The notes below the pieces were generated by a model. That model was not told the origin of the DNA. It was given only the letters and a program-made list of their open reading frames with translations, and did no database searches. Below are positions 1 through 9,259 of a stretch of 64,000 nt of DNA, piece after piece (position 1 is the first letter of the stretch; each line of letters opens with the position of its first letter). The position numbers were made by a program, and so were the translations under genes. The stretch lies in NCBI GenBank assembly GCA_045612485.1, contig JAZKZE010000109.1, positions 21,579 through 85,578 on the forward strand, in the 5' to 3' direction. The stretch comes from RGIG5327 sp045612485. GTDB lineage: Bacteria; Verrucomicrobiota; Lentisphaeria; Victivallales; UBA1829.

Positions 1-1097
1 AGGATCATGGGATTTTTCTTACTGTCCCCGGAAAACTGAAATCCGCAATATTTTGTAATAAGGGGTTTTACATCCTCAAAAGATTTGATACTGCCGGCTT
101 TCTGCAATGCTTCCAATTTGCTTTTGAAGACATTTGCAGTACATTTCTGATGAACAAGGACTTCCGGCTTGAACGCACCTCCTGTGACACCGAGAGTAAG
201 TCCGCCTGTTTCATGGTCGCCAGTAACAAGGATCAGAGTGTCAGCAGGGTGTTTCTTATAAAAGGCATAAGCCTTTTTTACAGCCGCATCAAATGCAAGA
301 GTTTCATAAAGATTTGCCGCAGTTTCATTGCCATGTCCGGCATAATCAATAAGACCGCCTTCCACCATGATGAAAAAGCCGTTGGGATTCTCCAGCAGTT
401 CAATCGCCTTTTCTGTAATATCTGCCAATGTGGGAATGAAACTTTCCGCATCCAGCGCATAAGGCATATTGCTTTTGTCGGAAGAGGCAAGGAAAATATT
501 TTTATCCCCTTTTTTCATCCCGGCAAGCCCAGTTTTCCCCCGGGATACTTTATAATTATTTTTTTCAGCAAGTGCGAAAATATCAGGAGATTTTTTATTA
601 TACTTTGCGATCCCTCCGCCGCCGAAAAAGTCAAAGTTGGAAGCAACAAGATCCAGGGCAAGTTCATAATATTCCGTACGGCTCTTTCTGTGTCCGTAAA
701 AACCGGAAGGTGTGGCATGATTGAGAGTGACAGTTGTAATGATACCCACTTTCTTTCCCTTATCCCGGGATTTTTCCGCAACAGAATAAAGTTTTTTATT
801 GGCGGGATCCGTACCGATCCTGCCGTTATTGGTCTTTACCCCGCAGGCAATGGCAGTAGCTGCCGCGGCACTGTCTGTGGTAAGAGAATTGGCAGAAACA
901 GTCCGGGTCATAGCAGAATACGGGAAGGAATTCATGCAAAGAGGTCCTTTTCCGGTTTTACGGGAAAATTCCTCAGCAAGCATACGCTGGGGAAGAGACA
1001 TCCCGTCACCGATAAAAAGAAACACATACCTGGGGGCTTTTCCCATAAGAGTGAATACTGCAAGGATAATAAGTAAACTCAATACAGTTTTTTTCAT
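1..1097 (-). CDS. Alkaline phosphatase (C-terminal end outside window)
   Basis: Secreted phosphomonoesterase of the PhoA superfamily; it would release phosphate from organic esters outside the cytoplasm. The frame is open from the ATG at 1097 to the window edge (365 codons), so the C-terminus is missing. Residues 1-20 form a signal peptide. The metal-binding GDGMS motif is at about residues 30-33 and the nucleophile motif TTDSAAAATA has Asp75-Ser76. A later GDHETGG motif matches the family's second metal site. A good ribosome binding site (AAGGAG) precedes the ATG. It starts 30 bp after ispG on the same strand, so it may be the last gene of the folE/dxr/ispG transcript, although phosphate control by its own promoter cannot be excluded. 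Confidence 0.9.
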   Translation of the reverse strand, partial: MKKTVLSLLIILAVFTLMGKAPRYVFLFIGDGMSLPQRMLAEEFSRKTGKGPLCMNSFPYSAMTRTVSANSLTTDSAAAATAIACGVKTNNGRIGTDPANKKLYSVAEKSRDKGKKVGIITTVTLNHATPSGFYGHRKSRTEYYELALDLVASNFDFFGGGGIAKYNKKSPDIFALAEKNNYKVSRGKTGLAGMKKGDKNIFLASSDKSNMPYALDAESFIPTLADITEKAIELLENPNGFFIMVEGGLIDYAGHGNETAANLYETLAFDAAVKKAYAFYKKHPADTLILVTGDHETGGLTLGVTGGAFKPEVLVHQKCTANVFKSKLEALQKAGSIKSFEDVKPLITKYCGFQFSGDSKKNPMI

Positions 1098-1127
1098 TTT
1101 TTCTCTCCTTAAATTGTTGAAAAGATT

Positions 1128-2246
1128 TTATTTGATACTGCTTTCAAGAATCACTTTTTCCAGTAATGCGTAGGCTTCCTCCTCCGGAAGAAGAGCAAAT
1201 CTTTCCCCTTTTTTGAAAAGAATAAGAGACCCCTTCCTGTTTCCTCCGGCAATCCCTATATCTGCATCAGCAGCTTCTCCGGGGCCATTGACCTCACACC
1301 CCATTACCGCGATCTTCCGCAAGGAGATCCTGCCGCCTTTTGCTTTGATGGAATCTACAAGTCTTTCCACATGATTTACAGCTTTTATCAAATCATAGGA
1401 AGTTCTTCCACAAGTGGGGCAGGAAACGATCTCCGGGGCAGCCTCACGCAGTCCGCAGCTTTCCAGAATGGCTTTCGCCGCCCTCACCTCTTCCACCACA
1501 GGGGCACTCAGACTTACACGGATGGTATTGCCTATCCCTTCCAGAAGCAGGGCACCGATCCCCACCGCACTCTTTACCGTCCCCCGGAATGCAGTCCCCG
1601 CCTCGGTCACACCAAGATGCAGCGGGTAATCTGTTCTCCCGGCAAAAATACGGCAGGCAGCAACGGTGGAAGCCACACTGCTTGCTTTCAGAGATACTTT
1701 TATATCCCGGAAGCCGAACTCTTCCAATAACCAGGTCTGATAAAGTGCCGCCTCCACAAGAGATTCCGCAAGAGCCTCATCCCTGGTCATTCCGGAAGCC
1801 ATTTTACTCTCCAGAAGTCCTTTGGGCAGACTTCCGGAATTTGCCCCCACCCGGATAGGGATATGTGCATTTCCGGCGGCTTCCGCAACTTTCTGCACCC
1901 GGTCTTTCCCTCCGATATTGCCGGGATTGATCCGCACCCCGTGGACACCCGCTTTAATAGCCCCCAATGCAAGACGGTAATCAAAATGGATATCTGCAAT
2001 AAGAGGCAGCGGACTTTTTTCCAGAATCTCCGGCAGAGCATTGACAGCAGCTTCATCCGGTACTGTGGAACGGACGATCTCACAACCCGCTTCAAAAAGT
2101 TCATGGATCTGGGCAAGAGTTGCCGCAGTATCAGAGGTAACAGTATTGGTCATGGACTGGATGGAGACAGGCGCATCCCCGCCCACGGCAACATTTCCTA
2201 CCTTAATTTGTCTTGACCGGTTCCGCAGAGGCAGCTGGGAGGACAT
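1128..2246 (-). CDS. ispG: 4-hydroxy-3-methylbut-2-enyl diphosphate synthase (flavodoxin/ferredoxin)
   Basis: IspG/GcpE, the iron-sulfur enzyme of the MEP isoprenoid pathway that converts MEcPP to HMBPP. It has 372 residues, the normal length for the short bacterial form. The [4Fe-4S] ligands are visible as Cys276 and Cys279 (SCPTCGRT) and Cys317 (MGCEVNGPGE), with Glu324 in the usual position. The start at 2246 has an AGGTGG ribosome binding site and lies inside the end of rseP, giving a 44-bp overlap in a different frame. dxr, an earlier enzyme of the same pathway, is two genes upstream, so transcription of the two steps is probably coupled. Confidence 0.97.
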   Translation of the reverse strand: MSSQLPLRNRSRQIKVGNVAVGGDAPVSIQSMTNTVTSDTAATLAQIHELFEAGCEIVRSTVPDEAAVNALPEILEKSPLPLIADIHFDYRLALGAIKAGVHGVRINPGNIGGKDRVQKVAEAAGNAHIPIRVGANSGSLPKGLLESKMASGMTRDEALAESLVEAALYQTWLLEEFGFRDIKVSLKASSVASTVAACRIFAGRTDYPLHLGVTEAGTAFRGTVKSAVGIGALLLEGIGNTIRVSLSAPVVEEVRAAKAILESCGLREAAPEIVSCPTCGRTSYDLIKAVNHVERLVDSIKAKGGRISLRKIAVMGCEVNGPGEAADADIGIAGGNRKGSLILFKKGERFALLPEEEAYALLEKVILESSIK

Positions 2247-3957
2247 TTTTTTCCACCTTTTTTATCTGTTTTTCTGTTACAGGCTCTTTCTTTTCCACCT
2301 TCTCCGATTTTTCCGGATGGAACTTTCTGTAACTTCTTACAATGGGGTTCACGATCCTTCTCACATCATAGAAAGTAACAAAAAGCATAAAGAAAATAAG
2401 GACGGCAATAAAGACATAGGAAATGGGATCAAGCAGTTTCTGGGGAACAGGCTTACGCAGAATGATCTCAATGACCGCAAGAAGGATATGCCCGCCGTCC
2501 AATACAGGTATGGGCAGGAGATTGAGAAGCCCCAGACTGAATGTGATCATCACAACAAGAACAAATCCCTGCATGATGGAGGCAAGATAGACGGAAAGGA
2601 AAAGAACCCGTCCGATACCGATGGGCCCACTCATGTGTTTGGGTTTTATTGTGGTATGTTTTTCCGTAAGGTGCAGTTTCTTGCCGATACTTATACCGAT
2701 ACCGCGCAGGGAACGCAAGGTCATATCGATCACATCCGTAAACTGCTGCCAGGGGGTGGGATGCTCCTTTGTAGCAAAGGCGGCACCGAAAACATAATCA
2801 TAAAGGTAAACCGGAGTTACTGTAATATCCATGATCTCTTTATTACGTTCCAGTTTTACGGTAAGAGTTTTTCCTGCATTGGTCTTGAGGTATTCCTGTG
2901 CATCGCCTACCGTATTGATCTTCTGCCCGTTGAATGAAAAGAGCTTATCCCCTTCCCGGATCCCCGCCTTTTCAAAAGGCATCCCCGGCAGAACAAGGAC
3001 GACCGGATTACCGGCAAACCCCAGCTTCCAGCTTCCTTTTGCTTTTTCCTTCCCTTCAGGAAGAATACCGCTTGCCCCGGAAAGTGTAAGTTTTTTTCCG
3101 TTTCTTTCCACCTGAAGTGTGATATTCTTTCCCTGGGCAGCATAAAGAAGATTGCGGAAATGAAGAATATCTTTTACTTCCACGGCATCCATGGCAATGA
3201 TCCTGTCATTATCTTTCAAGCCCATTTTTTCCGCAGCTCCTCCTTTACGGGGATAGACCTGAACGGGGATCATGGGTGTGAAGAAGGGATAGGCGATCTC
3301 CTCATCCGGCTGATGTTTCGGATTGGGAGCAGGCAGATAGGTAACAGGAAATACTTTCCCGTTTCTTTCCACATCCAACGTAACTTTATCAATGGTAAAA
3401 AGAATATCTTTCACAAAGCCCGTCCAGGTGCAATGAAAATTTTTTCCGTTGAGACGTATGATTTCATCCCCTTTACGCAAACCCGCTTTATATTCCGGAC
3501 TGTTTACTTCCACTTCCGCTACTTTGATACGGGAAAATTTCGGAGTATCCTGTCTCACCCCCACGAACCAGATGAGCGTGGCAAGAACAAAGCCGAAAAG
3601 GATGTTGAAAAGGGGACCGGCAAAAACAGTGATGATCCTGTCCAGAGGTTTGGCGTGGGGATAGGTCTTGCCGTCTTCGGTTTTCACATTGCCGTTTTTA
3701 TCGCAGTTGGCATCCACCTGGGGGATCTCCACATAGCCGCCGAAGGGGATCCAGCCGATGCGGTACTCCACATCCCCAATCTTTTTCGCCCAGATCTTCC
3801 GAAATCCTATGGAAAATGCGGTAACCGTGAGACCGCGCCATCTTGCCGCAAGAAAATGCCCCAGTTCATGGATAAAAATACAGAATCCAAAGAAAAACAC
3901 CATGAACACTACTGCCCCTATGATGGACAGTACATCAAGAATATTGTGCCATATCAT
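2203..3957 (-). CDS. rseP: RseP-type site-2 protease with three PDZ domains
   Basis: Intramembrane zinc metalloprotease that in the family cleaves anti-sigma factors and signal-peptide remnants in the inner membrane. The active-site HELGH is at residues 30-34 in the first membrane segment, and the third zinc ligand is Asp487 in PVLDGGH. Three PDZ modules can be traced between about residues 140 and 385, each with a typical hydrophobic xxAGLxxGDxI-like core; Escherichia coli RseP has two. The length (584 aa) exceeds the usual 420-450 because of the extra PDZ and a Lys/Glu-rich C-terminal tail of about 40 residues. It lies between dxr and ispG, a common bacterial arrangement. Confidence 0.94.
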   Translation of the reverse strand: MIWHNILDVLSIIGAVVFMVFFFGFCIFIHELGHFLAARWRGLTVTAFSIGFRKIWAKKIGDVEYRIGWIPFGGYVEIPQVDANCDKNGNVKTEDGKTYPHAKPLDRIITVFAGPLFNILFGFVLATLIWFVGVRQDTPKFSRIKVAEVEVNSPEYKAGLRKGDEIIRLNGKNFHCTWTGFVKDILFTIDKVTLDVERNGKVFPVTYLPAPNPKHQPDEEIAYPFFTPMIPVQVYPRKGGAAEKMGLKDNDRIIAMDAVEVKDILHFRNLLYAAQGKNITLQVERNGKKLTLSGASGILPEGKEKAKGSWKLGFAGNPVVLVLPGMPFEKAGIREGDKLFSFNGQKINTVGDAQEYLKTNAGKTLTVKLERNKEIMDITVTPVYLYDYVFGAAFATKEHPTPWQQFTDVIDMTLRSLRGIGISIGKKLHLTEKHTTIKPKHMSGPIGIGRVLFLSVYLASIMQGFVLVVMITFSLGLLNLLPIPVLDGGHILLAVIEIILRKPVPQKLLDPISYVFIAVLIFFMLFVTFYDVRRIVNPIVRSYRKFHPEKSEKVEKKEPVTEKQIKKVEKNVLPAASAEPVKTN

Positions 3958-3980
3958 CGTTCCTTCTCCTTTTTACAGTT

Positions 3981-5141
3981 TTACAATTTTATATTTTCCG
4001 CAGTATTTCTTGCCCATTGATCCGCTTCAAGGATCTCATCAAGGGCAGGATCTTTTACAGTTTTATGCAAAGCCATCGTCTTTTCAATGATTTTCCATAT
4101 ATCCGTCAGGAAAATCTCATCTTTCCGGAATTTTTTGAAAGCCACTTCATTGGCAGCATTCATCACACATGCCATCGTCCCGCCTTCCCTTATGGCATAC
4201 CTTGCAAAATCCAGCGACGGGAATTTTTCCTTATCCGGTTTTTCAAATTCCATATTCATAAGTTCTGTAAGATCAAACCGGGGCAGATCCCCTTCCCAGC
4301 GTTCCGGCCAGGAGTAGGCACATTGTATGGGGAAACGCATATCCGGCGTACTGATCTGGGCGGTAATGGAACCATCCAGAAACTCTACCATGGAGTGGAT
4401 CTTTGCCTGGGGATGCACGATCACATCTATCTTTTCTTCCGGACAGGAGAAAAGATGATGAGCTTCCACCATTTCCAGAGCCTTGTTCATAAGAGTAGCG
4501 GAATCCAGAGAAACCTTTTCCCCCATTGACCACACAGGATGATTCACAGCCTTCGCCCAGGATGCCTTCCGCATCTCTTCCAGAGGTGTTTTCCGGAAAG
4601 GCCCGCCGCTGGCAGTAAGGATAATGCGTTTTGCCTGTGAAGAATCCAATCCGTTCAGACATTGGAATACGGCACTGTGTTCACTGTCCACCGGCAGCAT
4701 GGGAACAGAATGTTTTCTCACCAAGTCCATAACCGTACTTCCCGCCATCACCAGAACTTCCTTGCTTGCAAGAGCTACTGCTTTGCCGCATTTGATCCCT
4801 TCGATCACAGGAAACAATCCTTCCGTCCCCACGATGGAACAAAGAATCATATCCACATCCGGATGCGTGGCAAGTTTCAGAAGTCCTTCCCTGCCGCTCA
4901 ATGCTTCACAGGAAGAGGGCAGAACTCTCTTCAACTGGGGGAAATACCGTTCATCGGAAAGAGATGCCATAGTACAGCCGAATTCCTTCACCTGTCTGGC
5001 AACCAGTTCCGCATTGTAATTGGCGGCAACTCCCACCACATTGATTTTGTCTTTGAGGGCAGCAGCCACTTTACAGGCATTCATCCCCACAGAACCGGTG
5101 GACCCCAATATAACAATATTCTTTTTTCCGTCAGGACTCAT
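3981..5141 (-). CDS. dxr: 1-deoxy-D-xylulose 5-phosphate reductoisomerase
   Basis: Second enzyme of the MEP pathway; NADPH-dependent rearrangement of DXP to MEP in the cytoplasm. The N-terminal Rossmann motif LGSTGSVG is at about residues 12-19. The metal and substrate region with ALASKE, VDSEHSA and LTASGGPF is intact, as is NHPVWSMG. At 386 residues the length is normal. Its ATG overlaps the stop of dtd by 4 bp (ATGA), so the two are translationally coupled. rseP follows after 23 bp. Confidence 0.97.
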   Translation of the reverse strand: MSPDGKKNIVILGSTGSVGMNACKVAAALKDKINVVGVAANYNAELVARQVKEFGCTMASLSDERYFPQLKRVLPSSCEALSGREGLLKLATHPDVDMILCSIVGTEGLFPVIEGIKCGKAVALASKEVLVMAGSTVMDLVRKHSVPMLPVDSEHSAVFQCLNGLDSSQAKRIILTASGGPFRKTPLEEMRKASWAKAVNHPVWSMGEKVSLDSATLMNKALEMVEAHHLFSCPEEKIDVIVHPQAKIHSMVEFLDGSITAQISTPDMRFPIQCAYSWPERWEGDLPRFDLTELMNMEFEKPDKEKFPSLDFARYAIREGGTMACVMNAANEVAFKKFRKDEIFLTDIWKIIEKTMALHKTVKDPALDEILEADQWARNTAENIKL

Positions 5142-5596
5142 ACACCAACACCGTTTTTTGCTTCCAGCATAAAGGTCACAGGCCCGTCATTAAAGATCTT
5201 CACCATCATATCCGCCCCGAATCTTCCACAGGCGACTTTCTTCACATTCTGTTTTTTCACCAGATCTTTAAAAAGTTCATAAAGACGTTCCGCTTCAGCA
5301 GGAAGAGCAGCATCGGAAAAACCGGGTCTGCGCCCCTTGTGGCAATCACCATATAAAGTAAACTGGGAAATAATAAGTACCTCCCCTTCCACATCCAGCA
5401 ACGAACGGTTCATCTTGCCTTCCTCATCATGAAAAATACGCAAATTCACACATTTTTCCGCAAGATACTGTGCGTCCTTCTCTGTATCGCCCTGCCCGGC
5501 TCCGAAAAGAATGACAAGACCTTTGCCGATACTGCCGACAACTTCCCCGCCGATCGTTACACTGCCTTCCGTGACCCGTTGAAGTAATGCTTTCAT
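5138..5596 (-). CDS. dtd: D-aminoacyl-tRNA deacylase
   Basis: Removes D-amino acids wrongly attached to tRNA. The 152-residue protein begins MKALLQRVTEGSV as family members do. It carries the SQFTL motif and the C-terminal GxxP cross-subunit motif as NDGPVTF (Gly-Pro in the active site). It sits 17 bp after folE and overlaps dxr by 4 bp, so it is a middle gene of the same transcript. Confidence 0.96.
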   Translation of the reverse strand: MKALLQRVTEGSVTIGGEVVGSIGKGLVILFGAGQGDTEKDAQYLAEKCVNLRIFHDEEGKMNRSLLDVEGEVLIISQFTLYGDCHKGRRPGFSDAALPAEAERLYELFKDLVKKQNVKKVACGRFGADMMVKIFNDGPVTFMLEAKNGVGV

Positions 5597-5613
5597 ATTT
5601 TTTCCTTACAGGA

Positions 5614-6156
5614 TCATTTTTTGATAAGATTGAGAAATTCCATACGGGTGGTCTGTTCCCTGCGGAAAGATCCCAGCATGGTAGATGTCGTCATAATGGA
5701 ATTCTGTTTTTCCACACCCCGCATCAGCATACATAAATGCTGCGCTTCCATCACCACTCCCACTCCGGCAGGATGCAGTGTTTCAAAAATCGTATCCGCC
5801 ACCTGCTGACAGAGTCTTTCCTGTATCTGGAGTCTGCGGGCGAAAACATCCACGATCCGGGCAAGTTTGCTTACACCCAGGATTTTTCCCCGGGGGATAT
5901 AGCCAATGGCACATCTGCCGAAAAAGGGCAGCATGTGATGTTCACACATACTGTAAAATTCAATATCCTTGACAATGACCATATCGGTACTGGGGGACTC
6001 AAATATTGCGCCATTGATAACCGTCTGAATATCCTGCTTATACCCCCGTGTAAGAAATTCCAGACTTTTTCTCACCCGTTCAGGAGTCTTTACCAGACCT
6101 TCCCTTTCAGGATCTTCCCCGATAGACAAAAGGATTTGTTTGATTTCGTTTTCCAT
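5614..6156 (-). CDS. folE: GTP cyclohydrolase I
   Basis: First enzyme of tetrahydrofolate (and possibly queuosine) precursor synthesis; opens GTP to 7,8-dihydroneopterin triphosphate. The 180-aa protein shows the zinc and active-site elements SMCEHHMLPF, GYIPRGKILGVSKL and the C-terminal CxxxRG-like segment HLCMLMRGVEKQNS. It is the first gene of the folE-dtd-dxr-rseP-ispG run. A near-consensus promoter lies 112 bp upstream. In this window a queA gene (44.2 kb) also points to queuosine synthesis, which shares this step. Confidence 0.97.
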   Translation of the reverse strand: MENEIKQILLSIGEDPEREGLVKTPERVRKSLEFLTRGYKQDIQTVINGAIFESPSTDMVIVKDIEFYSMCEHHMLPFFGRCAIGYIPRGKILGVSKLARIVDVFARRLQIQERLCQQVADTIFETLHPAGVGVVMEAQHLCMLMRGVEKQNSIMTTSTMLGSFRREQTTRMEFLNLIKK

Positions 6157-6267
6157 ATCGTTCCATAGATTGTTAGATTAGATATTCCACTTCATTTTTC
6201 CGCTGAAAAATCATTTTTTTCCAGAGAGAAGCACACAGGATGATCCAATACATCATTATGCCGGATT

Positions 6268-6296
6268 AATATACACCTTCAACGCTTTTTCTGCAA
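6268..6296 (-). promoter_or_regulatory. Promoter of folE operon
   Basis: On the minus strand TTGCAG (6291-6296), a 17-bp spacer and TATATT (6268-6273) followed by AAT. The -35 box lies inside the first unit of a 12-bp tandem repeat (6287-6334). Confidence 0.55.
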
Positions 6297-6334
6297 ATTT
6301 TTCTGTAAATTTTTCTGTAAAGTTTTCCGCAGGG
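6287..6334. repeat. Four 12-bp tandem units upstream of folE
   Basis: Units read TTTTCTGCAAAT, TTTTCTGTAAAT, TTTTCTGTAAAG and a degenerate TTTTCCGCAGGG. They overlap and extend upstream of the folE -35 element. The rest of the 208-bp interval between the flanking genes shows nothing else. Confidence 0.7.
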
Positions 6335-6364
6335 AAAGGGGAATATAAAAAGAATCATTCTGCA

Positions 6365-6790
6365 TTATTCCGGAAAATCCCCCTCACCATCTTCACACCC
6401 TTCAAAATCAGGAAACTTTACAGAAGAAAGTTTATTCTTTTCTTCCCCTGTCCGTTCTTCCTTCACAGAAAGGAATTTCTGCAATCCTGCCAACGCCCGC
6501 AATTTATCAGCATCTTTTTCCGCATTCTGGACAATGGAAATAAAGGCATCCCGGATCCATACTTCATCGGCAACTGAAAGGGCGGCTTTTTTCTTTCTCA
6601 ATACCCGGATCCTCTCCACGATCTCCGGATCGGAAAGAAGTTCAACCGCTTTCCCTGCGGAAGGTGTCCACTCGGCTTTCTCCGCCGCACCGACAGGATC
6701 CCCCCAGAAAGCTCCTGCGTATGCTTTACAGAATGCCTCTTTGGTCCTGCTTTTCAATTCTTTATCTTTTTTTACACTTTTTCTACTCAT
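6365..6790 (-). CDS. Terminase small subunit-like DNA-binding protein
   Basis: A 141-residue basic-then-acidic protein. Residues about 14-52 (TKEAFCKAYAGAF, PVGAAEKAEW, VELLSDPEIVERI) match the pattern of phage terminase small subunits: a helix-turn-helix in which AAxxAGY-like residues and a DPxV/I motif recur. The C-terminal 40 residues are acidic. No other phage gene is near; it stands 55 bp after dnaG on the same strand. The ATG at 6790 was chosen because the upstream part of the open frame lacks similarity. The AAGGAG site is 13 nt away and a five-codon mini-ORF ending in the overlapping TATGAGTAG lies in between, so initiation may be coupled. The function is inferred from fold similarity only. 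Confidence 0.6.
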   Translation of the reverse strand: MSRKSVKKDKELKSRTKEAFCKAYAGAFWGDPVGAAEKAEWTPSAGKAVELLSDPEIVERIRVLRKKKAALSVADEVWIRDAFISIVQNAEKDADKLRALAGLQKFLSVKEERTGEEKNKLSSVKFPDFEGCEDGEGDFPE

Positions 6791-6845
6791 AAAACAGCAT
6801 TTTCTCCTTTCAAAAGAAGAAAATGCGTCAAAGAAAAAGTTACGG

Positions 6846-9227
6846 TCAGGTGAGGATATCCGGAAGCTCGATCTCCTCTTCTTCCTCCATATACGGCTCC
6901 TCTTCCTGATAATCTTCAGGAGGTATTTCCCTGTAATCCTCAAAAGATTCTTCTTCCTGTGATGAGGAACTCCTCTCTTCCCTGTTCTCCTCCGGTACAG
7001 CATCCGTCTGTGTCCGTAAAGGAGCTGCCATTTCCTGCCGGAACGGGGAAGAAGAATCCCCCTCCACCCTCTCCGTTTCCTGACTGGCTGGAGGATTATT
7101 TTCTGTATTTTTCTGTTCAGGAAGAGCAAAATCAGGATTGGACAACTTTATCAGTTCACGGGTGAGAATCACAGATTGCAGAAGAAGTTTATTGCGTTCC
7201 TCTCCGGCAGGATATGTGCCGATTTTTTTGCGGATAAGGGCGATCTCTTTCTGATAATAATGCTTTTTAATAATGAAGATACAGTCTTCCACGATCTTTT
7301 TGGCGATCTCCCGTTTCCGTTTGCGTTCATTCTGTATATCGATCGCCCCCCGCAACTGCTCGGCGGTAGGCAATCCCAGCTCCCGCAGTTTGGCTTCCGC
7401 CCGTTCCTGCCGGATCGCCTCCTGCCGGTTTACAGGAGTTGAAGGCTCCTCTCCGGAAAGTTGTTCGGGTTCTTTTTTCAACTCTATGTGCGGAACTTCC
7501 TCTGCACCGGCATCGGCAAGAAGTTCCTCCAGTTCCGGGCAGGAACAGGAAAAAGAAGATAATTTTTTCGTTATAAGTGCAGGAGCCTGTTCCCATTCCC
7601 CGTTCATTTCTGCCTGTACAAGGATCTCCACTGCAACCGCAAGCGGTCCGGAATCCAGCATCTCTGAAGGCAGAGCTTCCGCCGTCCGTCTTGTAGATTT
7701 CTTACTCTTGAGCAATACAGAAAGAAGCTGGAAAAAAGCCTGCTTCAACAGGGGATCTTTCATGGAATCAGGAAGGGTTTCTTTTGCCTTTTCCGCAGAA
7801 GAAACGGAAGAAATGGAAGGCTCCCCGGAAAAACTTCCATCATCATAATTTCTTTTCGAACCTGCGGAAGAAGTCCGGGGCTGTTTCAGAAGATTGAGGC
7901 GGCTCATCTCACTGCGGACAGTTCCTGCGGAAAGTCCAAGTTTACCGGCAAGCCACTGTATGTAACTATCCTTGGCTACTTCGCTGTCCATAAGGCGGAT
8001 GTATTTAAGGATCTTTTCCGCAGTTTCCGCTTTTTCCGCCGGGGCGGAAGGCGTATTCCCCCCGGTAAAAAAGTCAAAAAGAAATTCAAAAAAGTCCTTT
8101 GCCTCTTCCACCGCCTGCACAAGAGCTTCAGCTCCGGAATTTTTCAAAAGTTCATCCGGATCTTTTCCGCCGGGAAATACGGCAACTTTCAAATTTGCCC
8201 CCATAGGCAGCAGGATCTCCGCATCCCGGATCGCAGCTTTGACCCCGGCACTGTCCGCATCGGTGGCAAGGGTGATATGCATAGATCCGTCAAAGAAACA
8301 TCTTTTTATGATCTTTGCCTGATCCTCGCCGAATGCCGTCCCCTGAGGCGCAACAGCATTGGTAACTCCGGCAGTATGCATGGCGATCACATCCATCTGC
8401 CCTTCACAGATCACAGCATATTTCTTTTCCCCAATGCTTTTTCTTGCAAAATTCAGTCCATATAAGAGTTTACTCTTTTTGAAGATGGGGCTTTCCATAC
8501 TGTTGACATATTTTCCTCCGCCCTGGGAGGGATCAATCTGTCTGGCACTGAATCCCACAACTCTTCCCTGTTCATCCCAGATGGGAAACATAAGACGGTT
8601 GCGGAAGAAGTCAAAATATTTACCGGGAGTCTTACTGCTTTCAGAAACAAGATGTGCCAGTTTCAATTCATCAAGAGAAAACCCCTCCCGTTCCGCCCAT
8701 TTCATCATTCCATCCCACTCATCAAGGGATGCCCCTACCATAAAACGGACAGCACTGTCCTCCCGCATCTGGCGGCTTTCAAAATAGTTACTGGCTTTGG
8801 CATTGCTTTTATTTTTCAGATTTGACGCATACCACAAAGCAAGTTTTTCATGCAGTAAATACAGTCTTTCCCTGACATTATAATCTCCGGAAGAAACTTT
8901 TTCCCCGTTCTTAAATACGATCCGTTCCGGTTCCGGGATCATTACATTGTATTCTCTTGCCAGTAATCTTGCGGCTTCCGGAAAGGAGAGATTTTCCATC
9001 TCCATGATGAATTTAAAAACACTTCCCCCCTTGCCGCAACCGAAACAGTGGCAGGAATTGGAAACAGGATTGACTACAAACGAAGGTGTTTTTTCCTGAT
9101 GAAAGGGACAACATGCCTTCCACCGGTTCCCGGTACGCTGAAGCTGTACATATTTCTGTACGACCTCAACAATATCCGCACGGGAGGAGATCTCATCAAT
9201 GATCTCTTCAGGAATAAGTCCGCCCAT
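6846..9227 (-). CDS. dnaG: DNA primase with extended acidic C-terminus
   Basis: Synthesises RNA primers at the replication fork. The CHC2 zinc finger has Cys40, His43, Cys61 and Cys64. The Toprim core shows VICEGQMDVIA and the metal-binding LATDADSAG. The 793 residues far exceed the usual ~600. After the catalytic core (to about residue 440) there is a helical region likely to bind the DnaB helicase, then a Pro/Glu/Ser-rich tail ending in a run of Glu. The ribosome binding site is weak, but MGGLIPEEIIDEI aligns with known DnaG starts. It follows a TPR lipoprotein gene by 32 bp. Confidence 0.96.
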   Translation of the reverse strand: MGGLIPEEIIDEISSRADIVEVVQKYVQLQRTGNRWKACCPFHQEKTPSFVVNPVSNSCHCFGCGKGGSVFKFIMEMENLSFPEAARLLAREYNVMIPEPERIVFKNGEKVSSGDYNVRERLYLLHEKLALWYASNLKNKSNAKASNYFESRQMREDSAVRFMVGASLDEWDGMMKWAEREGFSLDELKLAHLVSESSKTPGKYFDFFRNRLMFPIWDEQGRVVGFSARQIDPSQGGGKYVNSMESPIFKKSKLLYGLNFARKSIGEKKYAVICEGQMDVIAMHTAGVTNAVAPQGTAFGEDQAKIIKRCFFDGSMHITLATDADSAGVKAAIRDAEILLPMGANLKVAVFPGGKDPDELLKNSGAEALVQAVEEAKDFFEFLFDFFTGGNTPSAPAEKAETAEKILKYIRLMDSEVAKDSYIQWLAGKLGLSAGTVRSEMSRLNLLKQPRTSSAGSKRNYDDGSFSGEPSISSVSSAEKAKETLPDSMKDPLLKQAFFQLLSVLLKSKKSTRRTAEALPSEMLDSGPLAVAVEILVQAEMNGEWEQAPALITKKLSSFSCSCPELEELLADAGAEEVPHIELKKEPEQLSGEEPSTPVNRQEAIRQERAEAKLRELGLPTAEQLRGAIDIQNERKRKREIAKKIVEDCIFIIKKHYYQKEIALIRKKIGTYPAGEERNKLLLQSVILTRELIKLSNPDFALPEQKNTENNPPASQETERVEGDSSSPFRQEMAAPLRTQTDAVPEENREERSSSSQEEESFEDYREIPPEDYQEEEPYMEEEEEIELPDILT

Positions 9228-9259
9228 AATCCAGAACCAGATACAGTTTTACAAAATAC

